Source: J054 sp965221985 (GTDB lineage Bacteria; Pseudomonadota; Gammaproteobacteria; Steroidobacterales; GCA-2729495). From it: a DNA stretch of 64,000 nucleotides. This document shows positions 32,627-41,445 of the stretch, in pieces. The stretch covers positions 2,418,001 to 2,482,000 of the forward strand of contig OZ244928.1 of the NCBI GenBank assembly GCA_965221985.1, in the 5' to 3' direction. The position numbers were made by a program, and so were the translations under genes. The notes beneath the pieces were generated by a model that was not told the DNA's origin, searched no databases, and saw only the letters and a list, made by a program, of their open reading frames with translations. Positions within the stretch are counted from its first letter, which is position 1; the number at the start of each line of letters is the position of its first letter.

Positions 32627-34615
32627 ATGCCAGCAAAGATCATTGAAACACGGCCAAAGCCGTTCGACCGGGTCTCCTTGGATCCGATTACCTTAGACAT
32701 CATCGAAAATGCCATGCTCAACGCGCGCTGGGAAATGGATGCCGTGCTATTCCGCACGGCCATGTCGCCCGGTATTCGCGAGCAGCATGACGAATTCCCC
32801 ATGATTGCGAACCTCGATGGCAAGATGGTTGTGGGGCAATTCGGTAGCTTTATTCACGGCTTCAAGGAAGCCTATGACGGCACCATCGAAGAAGGGGACA
32901 TGTTCTTAACCACGGACCCCTACGCGTGTAACGGTGCGGTGAGTCATGCGAACGATTGGTTGTTGTTGCGGCCGATCTTCAAAGACGGCCGGCTCATCGC
33001 CTATGCCGCCCAGTTCGGCCACATGACCGATATCGGGGGCAAGGTTCCCGGTAGCTTACCCACTGATGCGCGGCAGATTTTCGAGGAGGGCATTCGCGTG
33101 CCGCCCATGAAGATCATTAAGAACAACGTATTGCAGGAAGATATTCTGAATTTGATCCTGCATAACTGCCGCATGCCCCATTGGAATCGTAGCGATTTCA
33201 ATGCCATCGTCGCGGCGATTCGCACGGCAGAAAAACGTGTGATCGAGATGGCCGAGCGCTTCGGTGATAACACCTTCTATTCGGCGCTGGAAGATCTGTT
33301 GGACCGTAACAAGCGAGCCATGGCGAAGCTGATTAAGAACACCGTGCCGACCAAGAAGCAGTACTTTGAAGATTATCTTTGTGACGATGGCATGGGCATG
33401 GGGCCCTACAAGATTCGCTGTGCCATGTGGCGGGAAAAGAATAAGGTCATCTTCGATTTTGAAGGTACCGACCCGCAATCCATTGGTTCAGTGAACTTTC
33501 TGCTGAACGAAGAAATGTTCAAGATGTTCTGTGGCGTGTACATGATCATGGTCTTTGATCCACAAATCATGTTTAACGACGGTTTCTATGACCTCATGGA
33601 AGTGCGCATTCCGGCCGGTACCTTGCTGAAGCCTCGCGAACCCGCGGCCTTGTCCTGTCGTACCCATGCATTAGGTCGTATCTTTGACATCCTTGGCGGC
33701 TTGCTCGGCCAGGGTAACCCGGACTTCCTATGCGCGGCCGGTTTCTCAGACAGCCCTCACTTTATGTACTCGGGCTACGACAAAAACGGTGAGTGGTATC
33801 AGCTCTACCAAATCGGTTTCGGTGGTATTCCGGGTAAGCCCTTGGGCGATGGACCGGACGGTCACTCGCTTTGGCCCAGTTTCACCAACGTCCCCAACGA
33901 GTTCCTGGAAAGCTACTTTCCGCTGAGAATCGAGGCCTATGAAACCTTAGCGGACACCGGTGGTCCGGGTGTTCATCGTGGCGGTAACGCCTTGCGCGTT
34001 GGCTATCGTTTTCTGGAAGACGGTGAAATATCGATCCATGATGATCGCTGGTTGACCTACCCCTGGGGTGTTAATGGTGGTTTACCCGGTGAGCGCAGTC
34101 GCAAGGAGCTTCACCGCGCGGATGGTAGCTTTGAGTTGTTGCCCTCTAAGTGCGATCGAATTCCGGTCAAAGCCGGAGATTTGCTGAATTTCGATACCTG
34201 GGGTGGCGGCGGTTGGGGCGACCCCTATAAGCGCGATGCAGAGCAGGTTGCCTTCGACGTCGCTGCCGGTTTGGTGACGCCCCAAGGTGCTAAGCGTTAC
34301 GGTGTGGTCCTGACCAAGAAGGGTGAGGTCGACGAAAAGAAAACCACGTCTCTACGTGCTCGCTTAAGTAAGAAGCGCGGTCGCAAGAAACTCTTTGATA
34401 AGGGCGGTTCCATCGCCGAACTGAAGAAGCGCTGTAAGCGAGAAACGGGGCTGGACGCTCCCGAGACGCCGGTGTTCCAGACCTGGTTCTTGGATGCCGA
34501 TGCCAAGCCCAAGGCCAAGAAAAAGCGGGCGAAAAGTAAGGCAAGAGCCAAGCCGGCGCGGCGCGCTAAAGCCAAGGCAAAGAAGAAGTCCAAGGCGAAG
34601 CGCAGAGCGGCTTAG
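32627..34615 (+). CDS. hyuB: Hydantoinase B/oxoprolinase HyuB-like subunit with histone-H1-like tail
   Basis: A 662-residue HyuB-family protein, partner of HyuA. The family core runs from about residue 10 to 570 with DPITLDIIENAMLNA, GVHRGGNALRVGYRF and NFDTWGGGGWGDPYKRD near the end. It is followed by a basic region (SKKRGRKKLFDKG), a normal short segment, and a final tail of about 35 residues almost entirely Lys, Ala and Arg (from KAKKKRAKSKARAKPARRAK on). That tail resembles bacterial histone H1-like proteins and is not part of the usual enzyme, which ends near 550-600 residues. No frameshift is needed to explain it; the stop is followed at once by a strong terminator. Confidence 0.88.
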   Translation: MPAKIIETRPKPFDRVSLDPITLDIIENAMLNARWEMDAVLFRTAMSPGIREQHDEFPMIANLDGKMVVGQFGSFIHGFKEAYDGTIEEGDMFLTTDPYACNGAVSHANDWLLLRPIFKDGRLIAYAAQFGHMTDIGGKVPGSLPTDARQIFEEGIRVPPMKIIKNNVLQEDILNLILHNCRMPHWNRSDFNAIVAAIRTAEKRVIEMAERFGDNTFYSALEDLLDRNKRAMAKLIKNTVPTKKQYFEDYLCDDGMGMGPYKIRCAMWREKNKVIFDFEGTDPQSIGSVNFLLNEEMFKMFCGVYMIMVFDPQIMFNDGFYDLMEVRIPAGTLLKPREPAALSCRTHALGRIFDILGGLLGQGNPDFLCAAGFSDSPHFMYSGYDKNGEWYQLYQIGFGGIPGKPLGDGPDGHSLWPSFTNVPNEFLESYFPLRIEAYETLADTGGPGVHRGGNALRVGYRFLEDGEISIHDDRWLTYPWGVNGGLPGERSRKELHRADGSFELLPSKCDRIPVKAGDLLNFDTWGGGGWGDPYKRDAEQVAFDVAAGLVTPQGAKRYGVVLTKKGEVDEKKTTSLRARLSKKRGRKKLFDKGGSIAELKKRCKRETGLDAPETPVFQTWFLDADAKPKAKKKRAKSKARAKPARRAKAKAKKKSKAKRRAA

Positions 34616-34642
34616 TTTCTTTAGAAGATACTTGATGAAAAC

Positions 34643-34673
34643 GGCGCAACCCATTGAATTAATGGGTTGCGCC
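34643..34673. terminator. Bidirectional intrinsic terminator between hyuB and the IclR gene
   Basis: GGCGCAACCCATT (34643-34655) and AATGGGTTGCGCC (34661-34673) form a perfect 13-bp stem with a five-base loop. Plus-strand TTCTT follows the 3' arm; on the minus strand GTTTT follows. It separates the convergent hyuB and IclR-type genes. Confidence 0.85.
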
Positions 34674-34710
34674 TTCTTCGTTCTGTGCTTAGGTCTCCGG
34701 TAATGGCCAA

Positions 34711-35535
34711 CTAGCCATCGTCGCCGACGCCACCCGTGGGAGCGGATATCAGGGCGTCGGTGGTGTGATCATCCACAAATTGTTGGCCGATTCTTTGGGC
34801 CACGCCCTGCAGCTTGGGAACAAATCGTTTCTCGGCTTCGGCGATATCAACGGCCGTGCTCGAGAACCGGGTGATCAATGTGGCCAATAGCCGCTCTTCG
34901 GCGAATATGGGCACGGCAACGCTGATCTCGTCCGAAACCCGACGCTCACGTCGTGACACGGCGAATCCATGCTTACGTGTTTCAACCAAGGTTTCATAGA
35001 CGCGGGTTTTATTGCGCGCGGGCTTGTCCGCTTCCTTGCGGGAGCGGGCGAGGATTTCCATCAGCGTGTCGCGTTGTTCCTTGGGGCAGAATGCGAGATA
35101 AGCTAGGCCTGATGCCGAGCCGAGCATGGGTACGCGAAAACCCGGTCCACGTTTCTCCACGGCCAGGGGGCTCTCGTGATCGGTGGTTTGCCTAATCATC
35201 ATGCTTGAGCCCGACAGGGTCGCGATGGCGACGGGCCAGACAATTTCTCGGCAGAGTTCATACATGTAGGGTCGGGCAATTTGGGTGACCCAGGCTTCGT
35301 CATCAAAGCCATCGCTGAGTCCACGCACCATGATGGTGAGTCGGTAGCGCTCGTCGCTGGCTGCGCGATACGCATAGCCGGCAACGCACAAGGTTTCCAG
35401 GATGCGGTAGGTCGTGGTGCGCGGTAAATCGATGGTGGAGGCAACTTCGGAAACCGTGGCGCCGTTGTGCTGATTCAGCACGTGGAGCACCTCGAGACCA
35501 CGCAGCAGGGCACGTATGGGGCGAGTGGAACTCAT
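34711..35535 (-). CDS. IclR-family transcriptional regulator
   Basis: A 274-residue IclR-family regulator. The N-terminal winged helix-turn-helix is RALLRGLEVLHVLNQHNGATVSEVASTIDLPRTTTYRILETL (about residues 7-50, recognition helix RTTTYRILE); the C-terminal effector domain ends with SSTAVDIAEAEKRFVPKLQ. Such proteins control catabolic operons in response to small aromatic or organic acids. It converges on hyuAB, which makes it a plausible but unproven regulator of that pair. Upstream on the minus strand a perfect TATAAT lies at 35554-35549, though the nearest TTGACC is only 13 bases away. Confidence 0.9.
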   Translation of the reverse strand: MSSTRPIRALLRGLEVLHVLNQHNGATVSEVASTIDLPRTTTYRILETLCVAGYAYRAASDERYRLTIMVRGLSDGFDDEAWVTQIARPYMYELCREIVWPVAIATLSGSSMMIRQTTDHESPLAVEKRGPGFRVPMLGSASGLAYLAFCPKEQRDTLMEILARSRKEADKPARNKTRVYETLVETRKHGFAVSRRERRVSDEISVAVPIFAEERLLATLITRFSSTAVDIAEAEKRFVPKLQGVAQRIGQQFVDDHTTDALISAPTGGVGDDG

Positions 35536-35819
35536 CTAAATATTAGAAATTATATCGACCGACAGGTGGTCAATGTTAGTCTGACACGACGCTAATGCCA
35601 AGACCTGCGGCCCGAACGTTACATTTAGATACAAGTGCTAAGACGCGAGAACTCGATTTCTTCTAAGCCATGGTGGTCAGTGGTCCTTGGTGCCCGCCAC
35701 GGGCCAGACAACTCGTTCACCGCAGGAAATGCCTTACTGACGCTGCGCATCAAAGTGGCTAAGATACCTGCCTTCTGGTCGATGTTTGGCCGCCTTGAGA
35801 TTTCGGAGTTACTAGACCC

Positions 35820-36365
35820 ATGAGCAGCAGTCCAGCCGCCGGTCGACAGGGGTCCACAGACACTATTCTCGGATGGATCATGGCCATCGCTTTTGCGGTT
35901 TTGCTGTACAACATTATTAGCCTGCCGCGAACAGCCTTGGATCAGCGGGAAGGCCTACGCGTTTTTCACGACAGTCTCGGCTTGCTCGTGAGTCTCTTTG
36001 CAGCTTGGTGTTTGATTCGCAAAGCGCGTGGGCCGGCGTTGTTGCCGCCGCCTGGCCTTCCGGCGGGTTCATTCGGATTTAACCGTGCGCTACTGGCCGC
36101 TTTGTATGTGACCTTCGCCGTGAGCGGTGTCGTGGGCCTCATTTACGGCTTTGGTGAATTTCATCGGGAAGTAAACTTTTTTGGCTGGCAAGTACCGGCA
36201 CTTATTCCCGATAGCGACGCGGTGAGAAAAGCCTTCGGGTATTTGCACAGCTCCCTGGGTTTTTACTACCTTTTTCTCATTGGTATTTGGCTGGTTTTTG
36301 GTATTTACCAACACTTGCGTTATCGGGTTGGGCTACTGCGGCTGTTGCCCGGATCGCGTGTTTAG
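35820..36365 (+). CDS. Cytochrome b561-like membrane protein
   Basis: A 181-residue protein with about four membrane helices. Histidines that could bind haem are in VFHDSLGLLV (near 49), FHREVNFFG, GYLHSSLGFYY (near 141) and YQHLRYR (near 163); this resembles the CybB/b561 group, though a histidine in the first helix, expected from E. coli CybB, is not seen. It probably moves electrons across or within the inner membrane. The next gene, 27 bases downstream, encodes a membrane-anchored c-type cytochrome, so the two may form one electron-transfer unit. A GGAG-like site precedes the ATG. Confidence 0.75.
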   Translation: MSSSPAAGRQGSTDTILGWIMAIAFAVLLYNIISLPRTALDQREGLRVFHDSLGLLVSLFAAWCLIRKARGPALLPPPGLPAGSFGFNRALLAALYVTFAVSGVVGLIYGFGEFHREVNFFGWQVPALIPDSDAVRKAFGYLHSSLGFYYLFLIGIWLVFGIYQHLRYRVGLLRLLPGSRV

Positions 36366-36392
36366 ATTGATCCTACAGAGCAGGAGATTCAG

Positions 36393-36926
36393 TTGAGCAT
36401 CTCAGCAGGTAGCCGTGCGCTACATATAGCGGTTTTATTGGGCTTGCTGGTCTTCGCCTTGTACTTTCCGTATCTCTGGTTCGGTGTGGTTCCGTTTGGC
36501 TCCAACTACGAAATCTCCGATGCGAAAATTCAAGAATTAGTGAGCGGCCTGAATCTGCCGGATTATTATGCCGAGCCCCTAGCGGAAATATCCGCGGAAG
36601 AACTGGAAGCCCAGCGCCAAGCTTTCATGTGGTGCCGCTTTTGTCATACCTTGGAGAAGGGTGGCGAACACCGGGTCGGGCCTAATTTGCACCGCATCTT
36701 TGGTAAGCCGGCGGCCGCGGTTTCCGGCTTCGCGTATTCCGCTAGCTTCTTGCAGGCGCAGGCCGATGGACTGGTGTGGACGCCTGAAACCATGGCGGCC
36801 TTCATCGCCGAACCGACTGAACTTGTGCCCGGCAATCGCATGCGCTACCCGCCCATGTTGGGTTATGAGACGAATCCAGAGCGTGAACGGCGCATGCTGG
36901 AATACATGCTACGCATGACTCGCTAG
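36393..36926 (+). CDS. Membrane-anchored class I cytochrome c
   Basis: A 177-residue protein with one N-terminal membrane anchor (HIAVLLGLLVFALYFPYLWF) and a periplasmic cytochrome c domain. The haem site is CRFCH near residues 81-85, followed by the class I landmark VGPNLHRIFG; the methionine ligand is probably in GNRMRYPP. It is a monohaem electron carrier. The start is TTG 36393 behind AGGAG. It pairs with the b561-like gene just upstream and converges on mscS. Confidence 0.85.
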   Translation: MSISAGSRALHIAVLLGLLVFALYFPYLWFGVVPFGSNYEISDAKIQELVSGLNLPDYYAEPLAEISAEELEAQRQAFMWCRFCHTLEKGGEHRVGPNLHRIFGKPAAAVSGFAYSASFLQAQADGLVWTPETMAAFIAEPTELVPGNRMRYPPMLGYETNPERERRMLEYMLRMTR

Positions 36927-36954
36927 CTTGTTTCTGGAGCTATGACCCAAAAAT

Positions 36955-37794
36955 CTAGGTTTCGGCATGCTGGTAAACATGCACGTCGCGTTGCGGAAAC
37001 GGGATGGCAATACCTTCGGCATCGAAACGTTTCTTAATTTGCTCCGTTAAGTCGAAATGCACGGCCCAATAGTCTTCGGTGGCGACCCAAGGTCTAACGA
37101 CAAAATTCACGCTGCTGTCAGCCAACTCGGATACCGCAATGGTTGGTGCTGGATCTTCAAGTACTCGATCGTCTTTGGACACTATATCGGTCAATACTTT
37201 GCGGACTTCATCGAGATTGTCGTCGTAGCCGCAACTGGCAACCAGATCCACACGCCGTGTATCGTTCGCTGAATAGTTGATTATTTCGCCGTTCATGATT
37301 TGGCTGTTCGGCACGATGATGTGCTTATTGTCCGCAGATTGTAGAACAGTCGCGAAGATTTGGACTTCAACCACCTTGCCGATCACACCGGCGGCCTCGA
37401 TAACATCGCCTACGGTGTAGGGCTTGAATCCGACAATGAGTACCCCGGAGGCGAAATTCGAAAGCGAGCCTTGCAATGCCAGGCCGATGGCCAGTCCGGC
37501 GGTCCCTAGCAAGGCCAGCATGGAGGCTGTCTCAACGCCAAGCTGCTGAACCGCTGCGATGATCACCACGATCTGTAGCAGCACATTAATAATATTGCCG
37601 ATGAAGTACTCCAAGGTGTCTTCGACATCGGCCTTGGCCAACATGCGTCGCGCAAAGCGGGTGATTAGCTTGGCGATCCAGCGTCCAATGACAAAGATTG
37701 CCACGGCCCCGGCCAGCTTCAGGCCGTAAGGCGCCAGCATTTCGATACTGATATTGGACAGGTCGAATCCAAGATTCGAGGCTTCATTTTCCAT
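36955..37794 (-). CDS. mscS: Small mechanosensitive channel MscS
   Basis: A 279-residue MscS, close to the E. coli length of 286. Three N-terminal helices are seen; the pore helix is GLAIGLALQGSLSNFASGVLI with the beta domain following (YTVGDVIEAAGVIGKVVEVQ, then IIVPNSQIMNGEIINYS). The C-terminal alpha-beta domain ends with IAIPFPQRDVHVY. It opens under membrane tension to release solutes after osmotic downshock. Confidence 0.93.
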   Translation of the reverse strand: MENEASNLGFDLSNISIEMLAPYGLKLAGAVAIFVIGRWIAKLITRFARRMLAKADVEDTLEYFIGNIINVLLQIVVIIAAVQQLGVETASMLALLGTAGLAIGLALQGSLSNFASGVLIVGFKPYTVGDVIEAAGVIGKVVEVQIFATVLQSADNKHIIVPNSQIMNGEIINYSANDTRRVDLVASCGYDDNLDEVRKVLTDIVSKDDRVLEDPAPTIAVSELADSSVNFVVRPWVATEDYWAVHFDLTEQIKKRFDAEGIAIPFPQRDVHVYQHAET

Positions 37795-37910
37795 GGGTCA
37801 TACTCTCTCTCTATGAACGAGTGCTTGAGGCTTGGTTTCAGCCAGGAATTTTCAAGACTTTGGCCAATTAATGCAAAACGCCGTTCACTGTTTTGCACCA
37901 GGGGATAGCG

Positions 37911-38966
37911 ATGGAATACGTGAAGCTGGGTCGCAGTGGGTTAATGGTTTCGGAGTTCTGTCTGGGTGCCATGACCTTTGGCGAAGAGTTTGGGATTGGT
38001 TCTTCGGAGCGCGAGAGTGGAGAAATTTTTGCAGCTTATCTCGAGGCGGGCGGCAATTTCGTGGATACCGCGAATATTTACAACCGCGGCACCAGCGAGC
38101 GCATTCTCGCATCCTTAATAGCGCCCCATCGCGACTCGCTGGTCGTTGCCAGCAAGTACAGTCTCACCACAGCTGCTGATGACCCTAATGCGGGCGGCAA
38201 TCATCGAAAGAATCTTGTGCAGTCACTGGAAGCCAGCCTCAAACGCTTGGGCACTGACTGCATCGATCTATTTTGGATACATGGCTGGGATAGCAGCACG
38301 GACTTAGCCGAGGTCATGCGGGCCCTCGATGACCAGGTGCGTTTGGGAAAGATCTTGCATGTGGGAATCAGCAACGCGCCGGCCTGGGTCGTTGCGATGG
38401 CGAATACCTTGGCCGGCGAACGAAACATGACGCCGTTTACAGCCATGCAATTGCACTATAACTTGATCGAGCGGGGCATTGAGCCAGATTTTCTGCAGCT
38501 CGCTCAGGCCCAGAACATGGCTTTGACGCCCTGGAGTCCGCTGGCCGGCGGCCTATTAACGGGTAAGTTCAATAAGCAGGCGGACCCGGCGGGACGCGAA
38601 GCGGCCCGCTTGGCGACGAGTCCCATGGGTTCCAGCAGCATGACCCCAGAGAAACTCGCTGTGGCGGAGGGTTTGGCCAAGCTCGCCGAGCCGCTGGCTT
38701 GTAGTAGTGCGCAGCTCGCGCTGGCCTGGCTGCGGCAACGGACCAACATCACCGTGGTGCCCATCATTGGCGCGCGGCATTTACCGCAGCTAGAAGACAA
38801 TCTGGCGGCGGCTGAGCTGGTGCTGACGGCCGAACAGATTGAGGCATTGGATGCGCTGGCGCCGCCGCCGGCGCGTTATCCGGCGGGCATGCTGCGCAGC
38901 GAGTTTTTTCAGGGCCTAATGTTCGGTGAGCCTCGCAGTCTCGGTGACCGTTGGCGAGATAACTAA
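37911..38966 (+). CDS. Aldo/keto reductase
   Basis: A 351-residue NADPH-dependent aldo/keto reductase. Catalytic residues of the family are visible as NFVDTANIYNRGTSE (Asp and Tyr), VVASKYSLT (Lys) and FWIHGWDSS (His); the cofactor region holds TPWSPLAGGLLTGKF and VVPIIGARHL. It reduces aldehydes or ketones; the substrate is unknown. ATG 37911 follows GGGGATAGCG, a good ribosome-binding site. An SDR gene begins four bases after its stop, so the two are probably co-expressed. Confidence 0.9.
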   Translation: MEYVKLGRSGLMVSEFCLGAMTFGEEFGIGSSERESGEIFAAYLEAGGNFVDTANIYNRGTSERILASLIAPHRDSLVVASKYSLTTAADDPNAGGNHRKNLVQSLEASLKRLGTDCIDLFWIHGWDSSTDLAEVMRALDDQVRLGKILHVGISNAPAWVVAMANTLAGERNMTPFTAMQLHYNLIERGIEPDFLQLAQAQNMALTPWSPLAGGLLTGKFNKQADPAGREAARLATSPMGSSSMTPEKLAVAEGLAKLAEPLACSSAQLALAWLRQRTNITVVPIIGARHLPQLEDNLAAAELVLTAEQIEALDALAPPPARYPAGMLRSEFFQGLMFGEPRSLGDRWRDN

Positions 38967-38970
38967 GCCC

Positions 38971-39681
38971 ATGTCTCTTGCCGTCGTCACCGGCGCGAAC
39001 CGCGGCCTAGGTTTAGAGCACGCCCGGCAGTTCGCCAGTGCGGGCTGGGAGCTTATTGTCACCGCTCGCGAGCCGAATGCTTCACCGGATTTGGCCGAAC
39101 TCCGGGAGCGGTTCCCGGATGCCGTGCGCCTTGCGCGCTTGGACGTGGCTGATTTTGAGGCGGTAGATGAATTTGCGGCCAGTTTGTCCGGCCAGGCGGT
39201 GGATTTACTGCTGAATAATGCGGGCAGCTTTGGTCCGCAAGGGGCACCGGCGGGCATGGCCTATCAAGGCTTGGCGCGCATGGACTACGGCATTTGGCGC
39301 CAGATTCTCGAGGTGAATCTCTTGGCGCCCTTCAAATTGTCAGTGTCCCTGTTGGATTCCTTGCGGCGGGCCGAGCGGCCGCTGCTGGTCATGATGTCGA
39401 CCGATCTGGGCTCAATTGCGCAAAATCGGCAGGGCCAATCTTATGCCTATCGCTCAAGTAAGGCCGGCCTCAACATGGTGGCTAAGGGCATGGCCGCGGA
39501 ATTACCGGATGTTATTGTCGTGGCGATGGCGCCGGGCTGGTGCAAGACGGACCTAGGGGGGGAGGCCGCACCCATTGCGCCCGCCGACAGCGTACGCGAA
39601 CAACAGGCTTGTTTTTCGCGCTTGACCCTCGCCGACAGCGGCCGCTTTATAGATCGCTTTGGAGAAACCGTGCCTTGGTGA
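38971..39681 (+). CDS. Short-chain dehydrogenase/reductase, first of two similar copies
   Basis: A 236-residue classical SDR. The NAD(P)-binding motif is VVTGANRGLGLEHARQF; NNAG follows as LLLNNAGSFG, and the catalytic serine and YxxxK are in MMSTDLGSIAQNRQGQSYAYRSSKAGLN. It belongs with short C-factor-like SDRs. The paralog at 41446-42156 has the same length and the same opening pattern (ITGASRGLGLEFARQY). Its start is ATG 38971, four bases after the aldo/keto reductase stop, and it converges on an aldehyde dehydrogenase. Confidence 0.88.
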   Translation: MSLAVVTGANRGLGLEHARQFASAGWELIVTAREPNASPDLAELRERFPDAVRLARLDVADFEAVDEFAASLSGQAVDLLLNNAGSFGPQGAPAGMAYQGLARMDYGIWRQILEVNLLAPFKLSVSLLDSLRRAERPLLVMMSTDLGSIAQNRQGQSYAYRSSKAGLNMVAKGMAAELPDVIVVAMAPGWCKTDLGGEAAPIAPADSVREQQACFSRLTLADSGRFIDRFGETVPW

Positions 39682-39764
39682 GTTTTCCGGCTAGGTTTCG
39701 GCGGGCGCGCTACGCGGCATCGCGAGCTTTCGAGGCCCGCTAATTGCAGCGACCGGCGGGCTTG

Positions 39765-41273
39765 TTAGAAAAGTACCGTTGTGGCTTTCGTCTTCAGGTA
39801 GGGCTCCAGGCCTTCTTGTCCAAATTCCCGTCCCCAGCCTGACTGCTTATTTCCGCCGAAAGGTATGGCCGGATCAACCGCCGCATGACAGTTAATACTC
39901 ACTTGCCCCGAGTCGATGAGGCCGGCCATCTTGTGGGCGACGGAAATATCCTTGGTCCACACGCTGCCGGATAGGCCGTAGATGGATTTATTGGCTTCAT
40001 CAGCAACGGCCTGCAATTCAGAATCACCAAAGGCTTGTACGCACATGACCGGTCCGAAGATCTCTTCCCGCGCGATCTTCATATCCATATTAGTGCGACC
40101 AAACACGGTGGGTTGCACGAAAAAACCCTTGCCCGGTAGCGCTTCGCCCCCGCAGCGCAGTTCTGCTTCAGTTTGTTTGCCCGAATCGATGTAGCCCATC
40201 ACGCGCTCACGTTGTTCGCCCGAGATGAGTGGGCCAAGCATAGAGGCCGGATTCAAGCCTGGCCCAGGCTGCATGCCGCCGGCCATTTGTGCAATGCCGT
40301 TGACCAAAGGTTCATAAACATCTTCGTGAACAAACAAGCGCGTGCTGGCCATGCAATTTTGACCTTGTAAAAAGAAGGCTCCCCGCACGGCGCCGGGTAC
40401 CGCACGTTCGAGATCCGCGTCGGGAAACACCACGAACGGTGACTTGCCGCCCAATTCCAAAGTCACCTTCTTGAGATTTCCGGCCGAGGCCTCGATGATT
40501 TTCTTACCCACGGCCGTGGACCCGGTAAAGGAAATCTTGTCCACGTCAGGATGCTCTGCCAGGGTGGCGCCGGCAGAATGTCCATAGCCCGGTAGTACGT
40601 TGACCACGCCGTCGGGGAACCCCGCTTTCTGCGCCAATTCGCCCAGCAGCAGCGCCGTTAAGGGGGTGAGTTCGGCAGGTTTTAGCACAATGGTACAGCC
40701 AGCCGCCAAAGCCGGGGCGAGTTTCAAGATGGCCATGGCCAAGGGAGCGTTCCAAGGAATAATCGCGCCTACTACGCCGATGGGTTCACGCTTGGTATAG
40801 GTCAAGGATTCACCGTTGCGGGCATCGGCGGGGGACACGGGGATGGTTAGGCCATGAATCTTTGTCGCCCAGCCGGCGAAATAGCGCATGAATTCACCAC
40901 CGAACTTCATGATGGTGTATTCCGAAATCATCTTGGGCAGGCCGTTCTCCAAGACTTCGACTTCGGCGATAAGCGGCATATTGGCTTCGATCTCATCAGC
41001 GAAGCGAAACATTACGCGCGCGCGTTCATACGAGGTCATTTTTGACCACTCGCCCTTCAGCGCGGCGCGGGCTGCCGTCACGGCCCGATCGACGTCGTCG
41101 CTGCCTGCGCTGGCGACCTTGGCAATGGGCTCCTCCGTTGCCGGATCGAAGACTTCTATCTGTTCGCCCGAAGCCGCCGGCACACGTTGGCCATTGATGA
41201 GCAACAGATGTTCACCGGATAGATAGTCACGAGTTTTTGCACTGGGGTTGAAAGTCTCGGGGGCCGCTGTCAT
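39765..41273 (-). CDS. NAD(P)-dependent aldehyde dehydrogenase
   Basis: A 502-residue aldehyde dehydrogenase. The oxyanion asparagine is in GAIIPWNAPLA, the general-base glutamate in KVTLELGGKSPFVVF, and the catalytic cysteine in FFLQGQNCMASTRLFV near 300; FTGSTAVGKKI binds NAD. It oxidises an aldehyde to the acid. The sequence resembles phenylacetaldehyde/betaine-type ALDHs, but the substrate cannot be named. SDR genes flank it on both sides: one convergent, one divergent 172 bases away. Confidence 0.92.
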   Translation of the reverse strand: MTAAPETFNPSAKTRDYLSGEHLLLINGQRVPAASGEQIEVFDPATEEPIAKVASAGSDDVDRAVTAARAALKGEWSKMTSYERARVMFRFADEIEANMPLIAEVEVLENGLPKMISEYTIMKFGGEFMRYFAGWATKIHGLTIPVSPADARNGESLTYTKREPIGVVGAIIPWNAPLAMAILKLAPALAAGCTIVLKPAELTPLTALLLGELAQKAGFPDGVVNVLPGYGHSAGATLAEHPDVDKISFTGSTAVGKKIIEASAGNLKKVTLELGGKSPFVVFPDADLERAVPGAVRGAFFLQGQNCMASTRLFVHEDVYEPLVNGIAQMAGGMQPGPGLNPASMLGPLISGEQRERVMGYIDSGKQTEAELRCGGEALPGKGFFVQPTVFGRTNMDMKIAREEIFGPVMCVQAFGDSELQAVADEANKSIYGLSGSVWTKDISVAHKMAGLIDSGQVSINCHAAVDPAIPFGGNKQSGWGREFGQEGLEPYLKTKATTVLF

Positions 41274-41445
41274 GGGGGTTCCTTGGGAAGGTCGATGAAG
41301 TGCCAGGATAGCGTTCCCTGGCGAGCCCTAGCAAGACAGAAGTCATTCATTTCATGTCGCGGTCGCCCGGGTTCTGCCGGCGCGTAGCGGATTTTCGGGC
41401 TAGGATAGTGCCTCGTTCCCCAACTAATTAGATAGAGATTCACCG

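Noticed and set aside
35549..35573. TATAAT with TTGACC upstream of the IclR gene as a promoter
   Set aside because: The spacer is only 13 bases, too short for a normal sigma-70 promoter; kept only as a remark in the IclR entry.
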